NCBI RefSeq assembly: GCF_001445655.1
Contig: NZ_LNBE01000003.1
Coordinates: 912,530-976,529, forward strand
Length of the DNA stretch: 64,000 nt
Source of the DNA: Streptomyces roseifaciens
GTDB lineage: Bacteria > Actinomycetota > Actinomycetes > Streptomycetales > Streptomycetaceae
Direction: 5' to 3'
How positions within the stretch are numbered: the first letter of the stretch is position 1; every line of letters begins with the position of its first letter. A program made the position numbers and the translations under genes. Below, one piece after another: positions 8,840-16,585 of this stretch. Under the pieces are notes generated by a model, which had not been told where the DNA came from, ran no database searches, and saw only the letters and a program-made list of their open reading frames with translations.

Positions 8840-9037
8840 TCAGGGGGCGAGGCAGTGCAGGGCCGGGGCCTCGGCCGGGACCCCGGGGGCGGCCGGGTCG
8901 ACGAGGCTCGTGAGGTTCGTGAGGTCGCCGACAGCGCAGGTGAGCGCGGCCGCGGGGTCGGGCACGGCTGTGGCAGTGGTCGTGCTCACCCCGAGAAGGC
9001 AGGCGGCTCCGAGGACGACGGCGGCGATGCGGCGCAT
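8840..9037 (-). CDS. Small secreted protein
   Basis: The protein has 65 residues. It starts MRRIAAVVLGAACLLG, followed by STTTATAVPDP, a standard Sec signal peptide with likely cleavage after an Ala near residue 24. The mature part is about 40 residues with two cysteines (in LTCAVGD and LHCLAP) that could form one disulfide. The start at 9037 has GGAAAGG six to seven bases upstream; an in-frame ATG at 9052 is less likely. It converges with the ABC operon. The function is unknown. Confidence 0.7.
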   Translation of the reverse strand: MRRIAAVVLGAACLLGVSTTTATAVPDPAAALTCAVGDLTNLTSLVDPAAPGVPAEAPALHCLAP

Positions 9038-9210
9038 GAAGGGCCTTTCCATGTGCGGGAGTTGACGGTGGCGACACCCTGCCCCGCGGTGCGCCGGGTC
9101 ATGTGCCGTGTCACCCGTCCGTGAGCGGCTGAATCGATCCCCCGCCGCCGTGTTCGGGTGCCCGTCGGCAGGGCGGCGGCGGGGCACCGGGCCCGGACGG
9201 ACCGGGCAAA

Positions 9211-9216
9211 TAGAAT
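9211..9216 (+). promoter_or_regulatory. -10 box TAGAAT of a probably leaderless uvrA-like transcript
   Basis: TAGAAT at 9211-9216 matches the actinobacterial -10 TANNNT and ends seven bases before the ATG at 9224, so transcription would begin at or next to the start codon. No Shine-Dalgarno precedes the ATG. No good -35 was seen. Confidence 0.55.
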
Positions 9217-9223
9217 CGCGCAC

Positions 9224-11632
9224 ATGCACGACCCCTACGTCCGCGTCCGCGGTGCCCGTGAGCACAACCTCAAAGCCGTCGACGTGGACGTCCCGCGCGA
9301 CGCCCTCGTCGTCTTCGCGGGCGTCTCCGGATCCGGGAAGTCCTCCCTGGCCTTCGGCACCGTCTACGCCGAGGCCCAGCGCCGCTACTTCGAGTCCGTC
9401 GCCCCGTACGCCCGCAGGCTGATCCACCAGGTCGGCGCGCCCAGGGTCGAGGAGATCACCGGGCTGCCGCCCGCCGTCGCCCTGGAGCAGCGCCGCTCCG
9501 CCCCCACCTCGCGCTCGTCCGTCGGCACCGTCACCACGTTGTCGAACTCCCTGCGCATGCTGTTCTCCCGCGCCGGCGACCACCCCGAAGGCGCCGGGCG
9601 CCTCGACTCCGACGCCTTCTCGCCCAACACCGCCGCGGGCGCCTGCCCGGAGTGCCACGGCCTCGGGCGGGTGCACCGGGTGACCGAGGAGTCGCTCGTC
9701 CCCGACCCCTCCCTGTCGATCCGGGAGGGTGCGATCGCCGCCTGGCCGGGCGCGTGGCAGGGCAAGAACCTCCGGGACATCCTCGACGCGCTCGGGTACG
9801 ACGTCGACGGGCCCTGGCGCGAGCTCCCGCAGAAGGACCGGGACTGGATCCTGTTCACCGACGAGCAGCCGGTCGTCACCGTCCACCCCGTCCGGGACGC
9901 CGAGCGCATCCAGCGCCCCTACCAGGGCACCTACATGAGCGCCCGCCGCTACGTCCTGCACACCGCCGCGGACTCCAAGAGCGCCGCGCTGCGCGCCCGG
10001 GCCGAGCGGCACCTGGTCAGCGCCGCCTGCCCGGTCTGCAACGGCAGGCGGCTGCGCCCGGAGGCGCTGGCCGTCACCTTCGCGGGGCAGGACATCGCCG
10101 CGCTCGCCGCGCTGCCGCTGTCCGACCTCGCCGCGACGCTCAGCCCCGCCCGCGCGGGCGACGGCGTCGCCGCGACCCTCGCGCAGGACCTCGTCGCCCG
10201 CATCGAGGTCCTCACCGAACTCGGCCTCGGCTACCTCGCCATGGACCGGCCCACCCCCACCCTGTCCGCCGGCGAGCTGCAGCGGTTGCGGCTCGCCACC
10301 CAGTTGCGCTCGGGCCTCTTCGGCGTGGTGTACGTGCTCGACGAGCCCTCCGCGGGCCTGCACCCCGCCGACAGCGCCGCCCTGCTGACCGTCCTCGACC
10401 GGCTCAAGGCCGCGGGCAACTCGCTGTTCGTGGTCGAGCACCACATGGACGTGGTGCGCCGCGCCGACTGGATCGTCGAGGTCGGCCCGGGAGCGGGGGA
10501 GCACGGCGGGGAGATCCTCTACAGCGGCCCGGTGGCGGGCCTCGCCGGCGTGGCGGAGTCCGCGACCCGCCGCTTCGTCTTCTCCGAGGAGGCCCCCGCG
10601 CCCCGCACGCCCCGCGAGCCCTCCGGCGCGCTGCGCCTGCGCGGCGTCACCCGGCACAACCTGAGCGGGCTCGACGCCGAGTTCCCGCTCGGCGTCTTCA
10701 CCGCCGTGACGGGCGTCTCCGGCTCCGGCAAGTCCACGCTGGTCGGGCAGGTGCTCGCCGACACCGTCGCCGCTCGGCTGGAAGGCCGGCCACTCGAAGG
10801 CCACGGCAGCGGCTTCACGGCCGAGGGCCTGGGGGCCGTCGACCGCCTCGTGCGCGTCGACCAGAAGCCCATCGGGCGCACCCCGCGCTCCAACCTCGCC
10901 ACGTACACGGGCCTCTTCGACGCCGTGCGCAAGGTCTTCGCCGCGACGGACGGTGCCCGCGAACGCGGCTACACCGCGGGCCGGTTCTCCTTCAACGTCC
11001 CCGCAGGCCGCTGCGAGACCTGCCAGGGCGAGGGCTTCGTCGCCGTCGAACTCCTCTTCCTGCCCGGCTCGTACGCCCCGTGCACCGCGTGCGGGGGAGC
11101 GCGCTACAACCCCGAGACGCTGGAGATCACCTACCGGGGCGCGAACATCGCCGAGGTCCTCGGCATGACCGTCGACGCCGCCGCGGACTTCCTCGCCGAC
11201 GTGCCCGCCGCCCGGCGCGGCCTGCGCACGCTCCAGGACGTCGGCCTGGGCTACCTGCGCCTCGGACAGCCCGCCACCGAGCTCTCCGGCGGCGAGGCCC
11301 AGCGCATCAAGCTCGCCACCGAACTCCAGCGCACCCACCGCGGCCACACCCTCTACGTCCTGGACGAGCCGACCACCGGCCTGCACCCCGCCGACACCGA
11401 ACTCCTCATGCGCCAGCTGCACGGCCTCGTCGACGCCGGCAACACGGTCGTCGTGGTGGAACACGACATGACGGTCGCCGCGGGCGCGGACCACGTCGTC
11501 GACCTCGGGCCCGGCGGCGGCGCCGCGGGCGGCCGCGTGGTGGCGGCCGGGACACCACGGGAAGTGGCCGGGGCCGCCGGAAGCGTGACGGCGCGCTACC
11601 TGGCGGAGGCCTTGGCAGGAACCGCAGGCTGA
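9224..11632 (+). CDS. UvrA-like excinuclease ATPase, short (UvrA2-type)
   Basis: The protein has 802 residues, against about 950 for housekeeping UvrA. It has two ABC ATPase modules: Walker A GVSGSGKSS at 33-41 with LSAGELQR and LDEPSAGLHP, and GVSGSGKST near 497 with LSGGEAQR and LDEPTTGLHP. CPECHGLG and CETCQGEG/CTACGG zinc modules are present. The size suggests loss of the UvrB-binding region, as in UvrA2/DrrC-type proteins. Those are linked to DNA damage tolerance or resistance to DNA-binding drugs and do not replace UvrA. It stands alone, with no uvrB or uvrC nearby. Confidence 0.88.
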   Translation: MHDPYVRVRGAREHNLKAVDVDVPRDALVVFAGVSGSGKSSLAFGTVYAEAQRRYFESVAPYARRLIHQVGAPRVEEITGLPPAVALEQRRSAPTSRSSVGTVTTLSNSLRMLFSRAGDHPEGAGRLDSDAFSPNTAAGACPECHGLGRVHRVTEESLVPDPSLSIREGAIAAWPGAWQGKNLRDILDALGYDVDGPWRELPQKDRDWILFTDEQPVVTVHPVRDAERIQRPYQGTYMSARRYVLHTAADSKSAALRARAERHLVSAACPVCNGRRLRPEALAVTFAGQDIAALAALPLSDLAATLSPARAGDGVAATLAQDLVARIEVLTELGLGYLAMDRPTPTLSAGELQRLRLATQLRSGLFGVVYVLDEPSAGLHPADSAALLTVLDRLKAAGNSLFVVEHHMDVVRRADWIVEVGPGAGEHGGEILYSGPVAGLAGVAESATRRFVFSEEAPAPRTPREPSGALRLRGVTRHNLSGLDAEFPLGVFTAVTGVSGSGKSTLVGQVLADTVAARLEGRPLEGHGSGFTAEGLGAVDRLVRVDQKPIGRTPRSNLATYTGLFDAVRKVFAATDGARERGYTAGRFSFNVPAGRCETCQGEGFVAVELLFLPGSYAPCTACGGARYNPETLEITYRGANIAEVLGMTVDAAADFLADVPAARRGLRTLQDVGLGYLRLGQPATELSGGEAQRIKLATELQRTHRGHTLYVLDEPTTGLHPADTELLMRQLHGLVDAGNTVVVVEHDMTVAAGADHVVDLGPGGGAAGGRVVAAGTPREVAGAAGSVTARYLAEALAGTAG

Positions 11633-11701
11633 TCCCCGCGCCGCGCGGAGGCTCCGGCCGGGGGAGGCCCGAGTCCGGCCCCACACCGCGTGAAGGCGCC
11701 C

Positions 11702-12507
11702 GCAGGCGACGGCGGTCGGCCGCGCCCGGTCCCCGCGTCCCGGGGACGCGCCGCCCGGCGGACCTCCGCCGATCTCCGCGGCGTCCCGAACGGAGGCCCG
11801 GGGCCGGGGAGTATGCGCCGAGGCGCTCTGGGCGCCCCGCCTGCCATCCTGCGGGCGGCGGTGGACGGCCGCGCTCGGTCCCCGTGTCCGGGGGACGCGC
11901 CGGTCGGCGGGCGGCCGCTGATCCCCGCGGCGTCCTGAACGGGGGCCCGGGGCCGGGGAGTATGCGCCGAGGCGCTCTGGGCGCACCGCCCGCCCTCTCG
12001 GGCCGACACCGCATCTTGCGGGCGGCGGTGGACGGCCGTGCCCGGTCCCCGTGTCCGGAGGACGCGCCGCCCGGCGGGCGGCCGCCGACCCCGCAAGCGC
12101 CTCGGACGGAGGCCCGGGGCCGGGGAGCATGCGCCGAGGCACTCTGACGCACCGCCCCCCTCTCGGGCCGACACCGCATCTTGCGGGCGGCGGTGGACGG
12201 CCGCGCTCGGTCCCCGTGTCCGGAGGACGCGCCGGCCGGTGGACCTCCGCCGATCTCCGCGGCGCCCCGAACGGAGGCCCGGGCCGGGGAGTATGCGCCG
12301 CGGCGCTCTGGGCGCACCGTCCCCTTCCCGGGCCGGCACAGCATCTCTGCGGGCGGCGGCGGTGTGCCCGGTCCCCGTGTCCGGAGGACGTGCCGTCCGG
12401 CGGACCGCCGCCGAATCCCGCAGCGCCCCGAACGGAGGCCCGGGGCCGGGGAGTACGGGCCGACGCGCTCTGGACGCACCGCCCCCCTTCCCGGCTACGC
12501 TCGGAGC
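11702..12507. repeat. Array of about five ~166-bp tandem repeats
   Basis: A unit beginning GCGGGCGGCGGTGGACGGCC starts at 11851, 12018, 12183 and 12349, after a diverged copy at about 11702. Each copy has a near-invariant core GGGCCGGGGAGTATGCGCCG at 11801, 11950, 12117, 12281 and 12443. Periods are 149, 167, 164 and 162 bases measured on the core, mostly not multiples of three, and no frame stays open with conserved sense, so it is not a coding repeat. Units contain a GCGCC-GA-GGCGC inverted repeat, and some copies have CCTCCG/CGGAGG arms. The last unit runs into the promoter of the FAD monooxygenase. Confidence 0.85.
12496..12501 (+). promoter_or_regulatory. -10 box TACGCT of a probably leaderless monooxygenase transcript
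   Basis: TACGCT ends six bases before the ATG at 12508. A weak -35 candidate, CTGGAC, lies at 12470-12475 inside the last tandem repeat. There is no Shine-Dalgarno beyond GGAG four bases from the ATG. Confidence 0.5.
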
Positions 12508-13665
12508 ATGACCCACGCCCTGGTCATCGGCGGCGGCATCGCCGGGCCCGTCACCGCAATGGCGCTGCGGCGCGCCGGCATCGAAGCGACCGTCCACGAA
12601 GCCCATCCGACCGGCGCGGACCACCTCGGGGCGTTCCTCGTCCTCTTCGCCAACGGCCTCGCGGCGCTGCGCGCCGTCGGCGCCGACGGGCCCGTGCTCG
12701 ACTGCTCCTTCCCCGCCGACACCGTCGAGTTCCTCGGCCCCACGGGGGACCGGCTCGGCGCCCGGCCCCTGACCGGCGCCGGGGACGACGGCCTGAGCCC
12801 CCGCACCCTGCAGCGCGCCGCGCTCTACCGGGCGCTGCGCGACGAAGCCGTCCGCCGGGGCGTGCGCGTCGTGTACGGCAAGCGCCTCGTGGACGCCGCC
12901 ACCGGCCCCGACGGCGTCGTCGCGTACTTCGCGGACGGCACCCGCGCCGAAGGCGACGTCCTCATCGGCGCCGACGGCATCCACTCCCGCACCCGCACCC
13001 TCCTCGACCCCGCGGCGCCCCCGCCCCGCCACACCGGCCAGCTCACGATCTGCGGGCGCACGCAGGACGCCGGGCACGCCGTCCCCGGCCGCACCTACCG
13101 GATGATCTACGGGCAGCGCGCCTTCTTCGGCTGCACCAGCGCACCGGACGGCACCACGTACTGGTTCGCCAACATCCCCGCGCCCGAGCAGGCGCGCCCG
13201 GCGCTGGCAGCGATCACCCCTGCCGGGTGGCGGCAGCGCGTCCTGGACGCCTTCGCCGGCGACCGCACCCCCGTGGCCGGCCTCGTCGCCGCCACCGGTG
13301 ACGCCGTCGTCGGCGTGAACGCCTACGACATCCCCACCCTCCCCGTCTGGCACGGCGACCGCGCCGTCCTCGTCGGCGACGCCGTCCACGCCACCGCGCC
13401 CAACGCCGCCCAGGGGGCCTCGATGGCCATCGAGGACAGCGTCACCCTCGCCCGCTGCCTGCGCGACCTGCCCGGCCCGCGGCAGGCCTTCGCCGCGTAC
13501 GAACGGCTGCGGCGCGCACGGGTGGAGCGCGTGGTGGCCCTCAGCGCCGCCATGGCGAGCCGCATCGCCACCCCGCCCGAGCAGCCGCGGACGCCCGCGA
13601 ACTCCGACGGCGCCGACGACTGGCTGACGTCCTACCGCGTCGACTGGGACGCGCCCGTCAGCTGA
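12508..13665 (+). CDS. FAD-dependent monooxygenase (aromatic hydroxylase type)
   Basis: The protein has 385 residues. The N-terminal dinucleotide motif GGGIAGPVTAMALRRAGI binds FAD. GADGIHSRTR and the GDAVHATAPNAAQGASMAIED block (second FAD motif, with GD) identify it as a group A flavoprotein hydroxylase of the PHBH/UbiH type. Such enzymes use NAD(P)H and oxygen to hydroxylate or epoxidise aromatic or polyketide substrates. It is monocistronic, between the repeat array and an intergenic repeat region. Longer readings upstream run through the repeats and are rejected. The substrate is unknown. Confidence 0.88.
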   Translation: MTHALVIGGGIAGPVTAMALRRAGIEATVHEAHPTGADHLGAFLVLFANGLAALRAVGADGPVLDCSFPADTVEFLGPTGDRLGARPLTGAGDDGLSPRTLQRAALYRALRDEAVRRGVRVVYGKRLVDAATGPDGVVAYFADGTRAEGDVLIGADGIHSRTRTLLDPAAPPPRHTGQLTICGRTQDAGHAVPGRTYRMIYGQRAFFGCTSAPDGTTYWFANIPAPEQARPALAAITPAGWRQRVLDAFAGDRTPVAGLVAATGDAVVGVNAYDIPTLPVWHGDRAVLVGDAVHATAPNAAQGASMAIEDSVTLARCLRDLPGPRQAFAAYERLRRARVERVVALSAAMASRIATPPEQPRTPANSDGADDWLTSYRVDWDAPVS

Positions 13666-13699
13666 CGCTGCTGACCGCCGCCCGCCGGACGACGACCCG

Positions 13700-13886
13700 G
13701 AGCGCGCCGTACCGGCTGATCGCCGCTGCGGCGGGAGGGCGCCCTGTCCGCAGCCTGCTGCTGTTCGCCGGGCAGCGGCTGGGGGAGGCTCGCGTGTCCG
13801 CTGTCTCCCGCCTCCCGGCGGATGACGGCTGCGGTGGCACCGGCACCGCCGGAGCGCGCCGTCGTGGTTGATCGCCACTGCGGCGA
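13700..13886. repeat. Intergenic repeat element (copy 2, related to 3640-3866)
   Basis: GAGCGCGCCGT followed by TGATCGCCRCTGCGGCG occurs as a direct repeat at 13700-13732 and 13852-13885, about 152 bp apart. The second copy contains GTCGTGGTTGATCGCC, matching the GTCGTGGTTGCTCGCC end of the element at 3640-3866. An inverted version lies near 13745-13772. This indicates a dispersed intergenic repeat family. Confidence 0.5.
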
Positions 13887-14136
13887 AAGAAGGCCGCTGG
13901 CCCGCCACTCCGGGACCGCCCGGCCGGGGCGCGTCGGCTGCGCCGGCCCTCCCGGCGTCGGCGGCCGCGTCGGCAGCCGCGCCCGCCGGCTCGCGGCGTC
14001 CGCCCGCTCGGAGCGCGGCCACACTCCCGGTGGTGCGCGTCCGCCGACGGGTCGGGTCACCTCGCCCTGGCCGACCTCGGCCATCCCGGCGCCGGGGGCG
14101 CGCCCGACAGCCCGGCCGGCCTCGGCGGCGCCCCGC

Positions 14137-14164
14137 TTGCCGCCTTCCCCCGCTGCGGCAGACT
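14137..14164 (+). promoter_or_regulatory. Promoter of the Fpg/Nei-type gene
   Basis: TTGCCG (14137-14142), a 16-base spacer and CAGACT (14159-14164) resemble a vegetative promoter. The -10 ends six bases before the ATG, again suggesting a leaderless transcript. Confidence 0.5.
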
Positions 14165-14170
14165 GGTGCC

Positions 14171-15034
14171 ATGCCGGAGCTGCCGGAGGTCGAGGCTCTT
14201 GCCGGGTTTCTCGCCGGGCGTCTTGCCGGGCGTACGGTCGAGCGCGTGCTGCCCGTGGCCGTGAGCGTGCTCAAGACCTATGATCCGCCGCTCACCGCCC
14301 TGGAGGGGCGGGAGGTCAGCGGCGTGCGGCGGTACGGCAAGTTCCTCGACGTCGCCACCGGCGACGGCCCGCACCTCGTGCTGCACCTGGCCCGCGCCGG
14401 CTGGCTGCGCTGGCAGGAGAGCCTGCCCGAGGCGCCGCCCCGCCCCGGCAAGGGCCCGCTGGCGCTGCGCGTACGGCTGACGGGCGGCGGCGGCTTCGAC
14501 GTCACCGAGGCGGGCACCCAGAAGCGGCTCGCGGCCTACTGCGTGCGGGACGTCTCCGAGGTGCCCGGCGTCGCCCGGCTCGGCCCCGATCCCCTCGCCC
14601 CGGGCTTCACCCTCGACGCCTTCGCCGGCCTGCTGCGCGACGAGCGGCGGCAGCTCAAGGGCGTCCTGCGCGACCAGGGCGTCATCGCGGGGATCGGCAA
14701 CGCCTACTCGGACGAGATCCTGCACGCGGCCCGCATGTCCCCGTTCAAGCTCGCGGCGAGCCTGACGGAGGACGAGACCGCCGCCCTGTACGGGGCCTTG
14801 CGCACGGTGCTGCACGAGGCAGTCGAGCGGGCGCGCGGCCACGCCGCGGACGAGCTGAAGGCGGAGAAGAAGAGCGGCCTGCGGGTGCACGGCCGCACCG
14901 GGCAGCCGTGTCCCGTGTGCGGCGACACCGTCCGCGAGGTGTCCTTCAGCGACTCCTCGCTGCAGTACTGCCCCACCTGCCAGACGGGCGGCAAGCCGCT
15001 GGCCGACCGCAGGCTGTCCCGCCTGCTGAAATGA
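14171..15034 (+). CDS. Fpg/Nei family DNA glycosylase
   Basis: The protein has 287 residues. It begins MPELPEVEAL; Pro2 is the Schiff-base nucleophile and Glu3 the second catalytic residue, so the start is secure. The helix-two-turn-helix region contains GIGNAYSDEILH, and the C-terminal zinc finger has CPVCG and CPTC pairs. Family members remove oxidised bases and cut the abasic strand. This sequence resembles the actinobacterial Fpg-like group, and its base preference cannot be told. It converges with the amino-acid permease gene. Confidence 0.92.
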   Translation: MPELPEVEALAGFLAGRLAGRTVERVLPVAVSVLKTYDPPLTALEGREVSGVRRYGKFLDVATGDGPHLVLHLARAGWLRWQESLPEAPPRPGKGPLALRVRLTGGGGFDVTEAGTQKRLAAYCVRDVSEVPGVARLGPDPLAPGFTLDAFAGLLRDERRQLKGVLRDQGVIAGIGNAYSDEILHAARMSPFKLAASLTEDETAALYGALRTVLHEAVERARGHAADELKAEKKSGLRVHGRTGQPCPVCGDTVREVSFSDSSLQYCPTCQTGGKPLADRRLSRLLK

Positions 15035-15043
15035 GCCGGGCGC

Positions 15044-16486
15044 TCAGTCCCGCGGAATCCCCCTGGCGTCCGCGTGGGCGAGCTCGGAGTGCTTGTAGGA
15101 GTAGGCGAAGTACACCACCAGCCCCACCGCGAACCACATCGCGAACCGCAGCCACGTCTGCCACGCCAGGTAGGTGATCAGCCAGATCGACGCCGCGACC
15201 CCGATCCCGGGCACCACGGGCACCCAGGGGCAGCGGAACGAGCGCGGCAGCTCCGGCTGCTTGTAGCGGAGCACGATCACGGCCGCGCACACGACCGCGA
15301 AGGCCAGCAGGATGCCGATGTTCGTCAGCTCCGCGGCCTCGCCGATGGGCATCAGGCCCGCGATGGCCGCCGACACCACGCCCACGATCCAGGTCACGCG
15401 CGTCGGCACGTGCCGGGTCGGGTGCGTCTTGGAGAACCACTTCGGCAGCAGCCCGTCGCGGCTCATCGCGAACCACACCCGGGTCACGCCGAGCATGAAG
15501 GTGAACATGACGGTGAGGATGCCGATGATCGCGCCGACCGCGATGACGTCCGCGAGGCCTTCGAGCCCGACCGACTTGAAGGCGGTGGAGAAGCCGCTGG
15601 CCTTGTCGATGTCCTCGTAGTGCTGCATGCCGGTGAGGACCAGGCAGGCCAGCACGTACAGCACCATCGAGATCGCCAGCGAGTACAGGATCGCCTTCGG
15701 CATGTGCCGCTGGGCGTCCTTGGACTCCTCGGCCGCCGTGGACATCGCGTCGTAGCCGAAGACGGCGAAGAAGACCGTGGCCGCGCCGGTGAAGGCCCCG
15801 CTGACCCCGAACGGGAAGAAGGGCGTGTAGTTGCTGCTCTTGACGTGGAAGAAGCCCACGACGACCACCAGCAGCACGACCAGGATCTTCAGGCCGACGA
15901 CCACGGTCTCGAACCGGGCCGCGTTCTTGATGCCCATGGTCAGCAGCCAGGCGATCAGCAGGCACAGCACCGCGGCGAACAGGTCCACCCGGTGCCCCTC
16001 GCCCGTCCCGGGCGCGCCCAGCATCCAGGCGGGCAGCTCGGCGTTCATCTCCCCGAGCAGGAAGTTGATGTACCCGGAGATGCCGATGGCGACCACCGCG
16101 ACGATCGCCGTGTACTCCAGCAGCAGGTCCCAGCCGATGAACCAGCCGCCGATCTCGCCGAGCACCGCGTAGCCGTAGGTGTAGGCGGAGCCGGCCCGCG
16201 GGATCAGGCCCGCGAACTCGGCGTACGAGAAGGCCGCGGCCGCGCTCGCCACGCCCGCGATGAGGAAGGAGACGAGCACGGCCGGCCCGGCGACGCCGTT
16301 GGCGATGGTGCCCGCGAGGCTGAAGATGCCCGCGCCGATGATGCCGCCGACGCCGATCGCCGTGAGCTGCCACAGGCCCAGGGTCCTGGTCAGGTGCTCG
16401 CCGTGCGCCTCGGTCTCCTCCGCCTCCTCGATCGTCTCGATCGGTTTGCGGCGCAGCACGCCATGTCCCGTCCGGAGCCCGGCCAT
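15044..16486 (-). CDS. APC-family amino acid permease (cationic amino acid transporter type)
   Basis: The protein has 480 residues and about twelve membrane segments. It opens with LTAIGVGGIIGAGIFSLAG, the APC substrate-binding helix 1, and has FAVFGYDAMSTAAEESKDAQRHMPKAI in helix 6, both typical of CAT-like permeases for basic or branched amino acids. The start at 16486 is the first good ATG. The gene ends 9 bp from the convergent glycosylase gene. It likely imports amino acids by proton or sodium coupling. Confidence 0.9.
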   Translation of the reverse strand: MAGLRTGHGVLRRKPIETIEEAEETEAHGEHLTRTLGLWQLTAIGVGGIIGAGIFSLAGTIANGVAGPAVLVSFLIAGVASAAAAFSYAEFAGLIPRAGSAYTYGYAVLGEIGGWFIGWDLLLEYTAIVAVVAIGISGYINFLLGEMNAELPAWMLGAPGTGEGHRVDLFAAVLCLLIAWLLTMGIKNAARFETVVVGLKILVVLLVVVVGFFHVKSSNYTPFFPFGVSGAFTGAATVFFAVFGYDAMSTAAEESKDAQRHMPKAILYSLAISMVLYVLACLVLTGMQHYEDIDKASGFSTAFKSVGLEGLADVIAVGAIIGILTVMFTFMLGVTRVWFAMSRDGLLPKWFSKTHPTRHVPTRVTWIVGVVSAAIAGLMPIGEAAELTNIGILLAFAVVCAAVIVLRYKQPELPRSFRCPWVPVVPGIGVAASIWLITYLAWQTWLRFAMWFAVGLVVYFAYSYKHSELAHADARGIPRD

Positions 16487-16585
16487 GTCATGTCCTCTCG
16501 TCGGCGCTGACGGCGGATCATCGCCGACATCATGGCCCGGCGAGGGCGGCGACGGAAGGCGCCGCCCCGCGCCGGCGGGCAGGGT

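Larger units (their letters stand above)
13666..14170. other. Gene-free interval with repeated elements
   Basis: These 505 bp have no credible gene. They contain the element annotated at 13700-13886 and a promoter for the glycosylase gene at the right edge. The remainder is GC-rich with open but composition-biased frames. Confidence 0.6.

Noticed and set aside
11702..12507. CRISPR array or repeat protein
   Set aside because: Units are about 166 bp with no short repeat/spacer pattern, no cas genes are present, and periods are not kept in multiples of three.
8840..14274. Very long minus-strand open frames (over 890 codons) across the uvrA-like gene, repeat array and monooxygenase
   Set aside because: They are Arg/Ala/Gly/Pro-rich shadows made by high GC content. 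Real genes with clear motifs lie on the other strand, and only the last 65 codons (8840-9037) look genuine.
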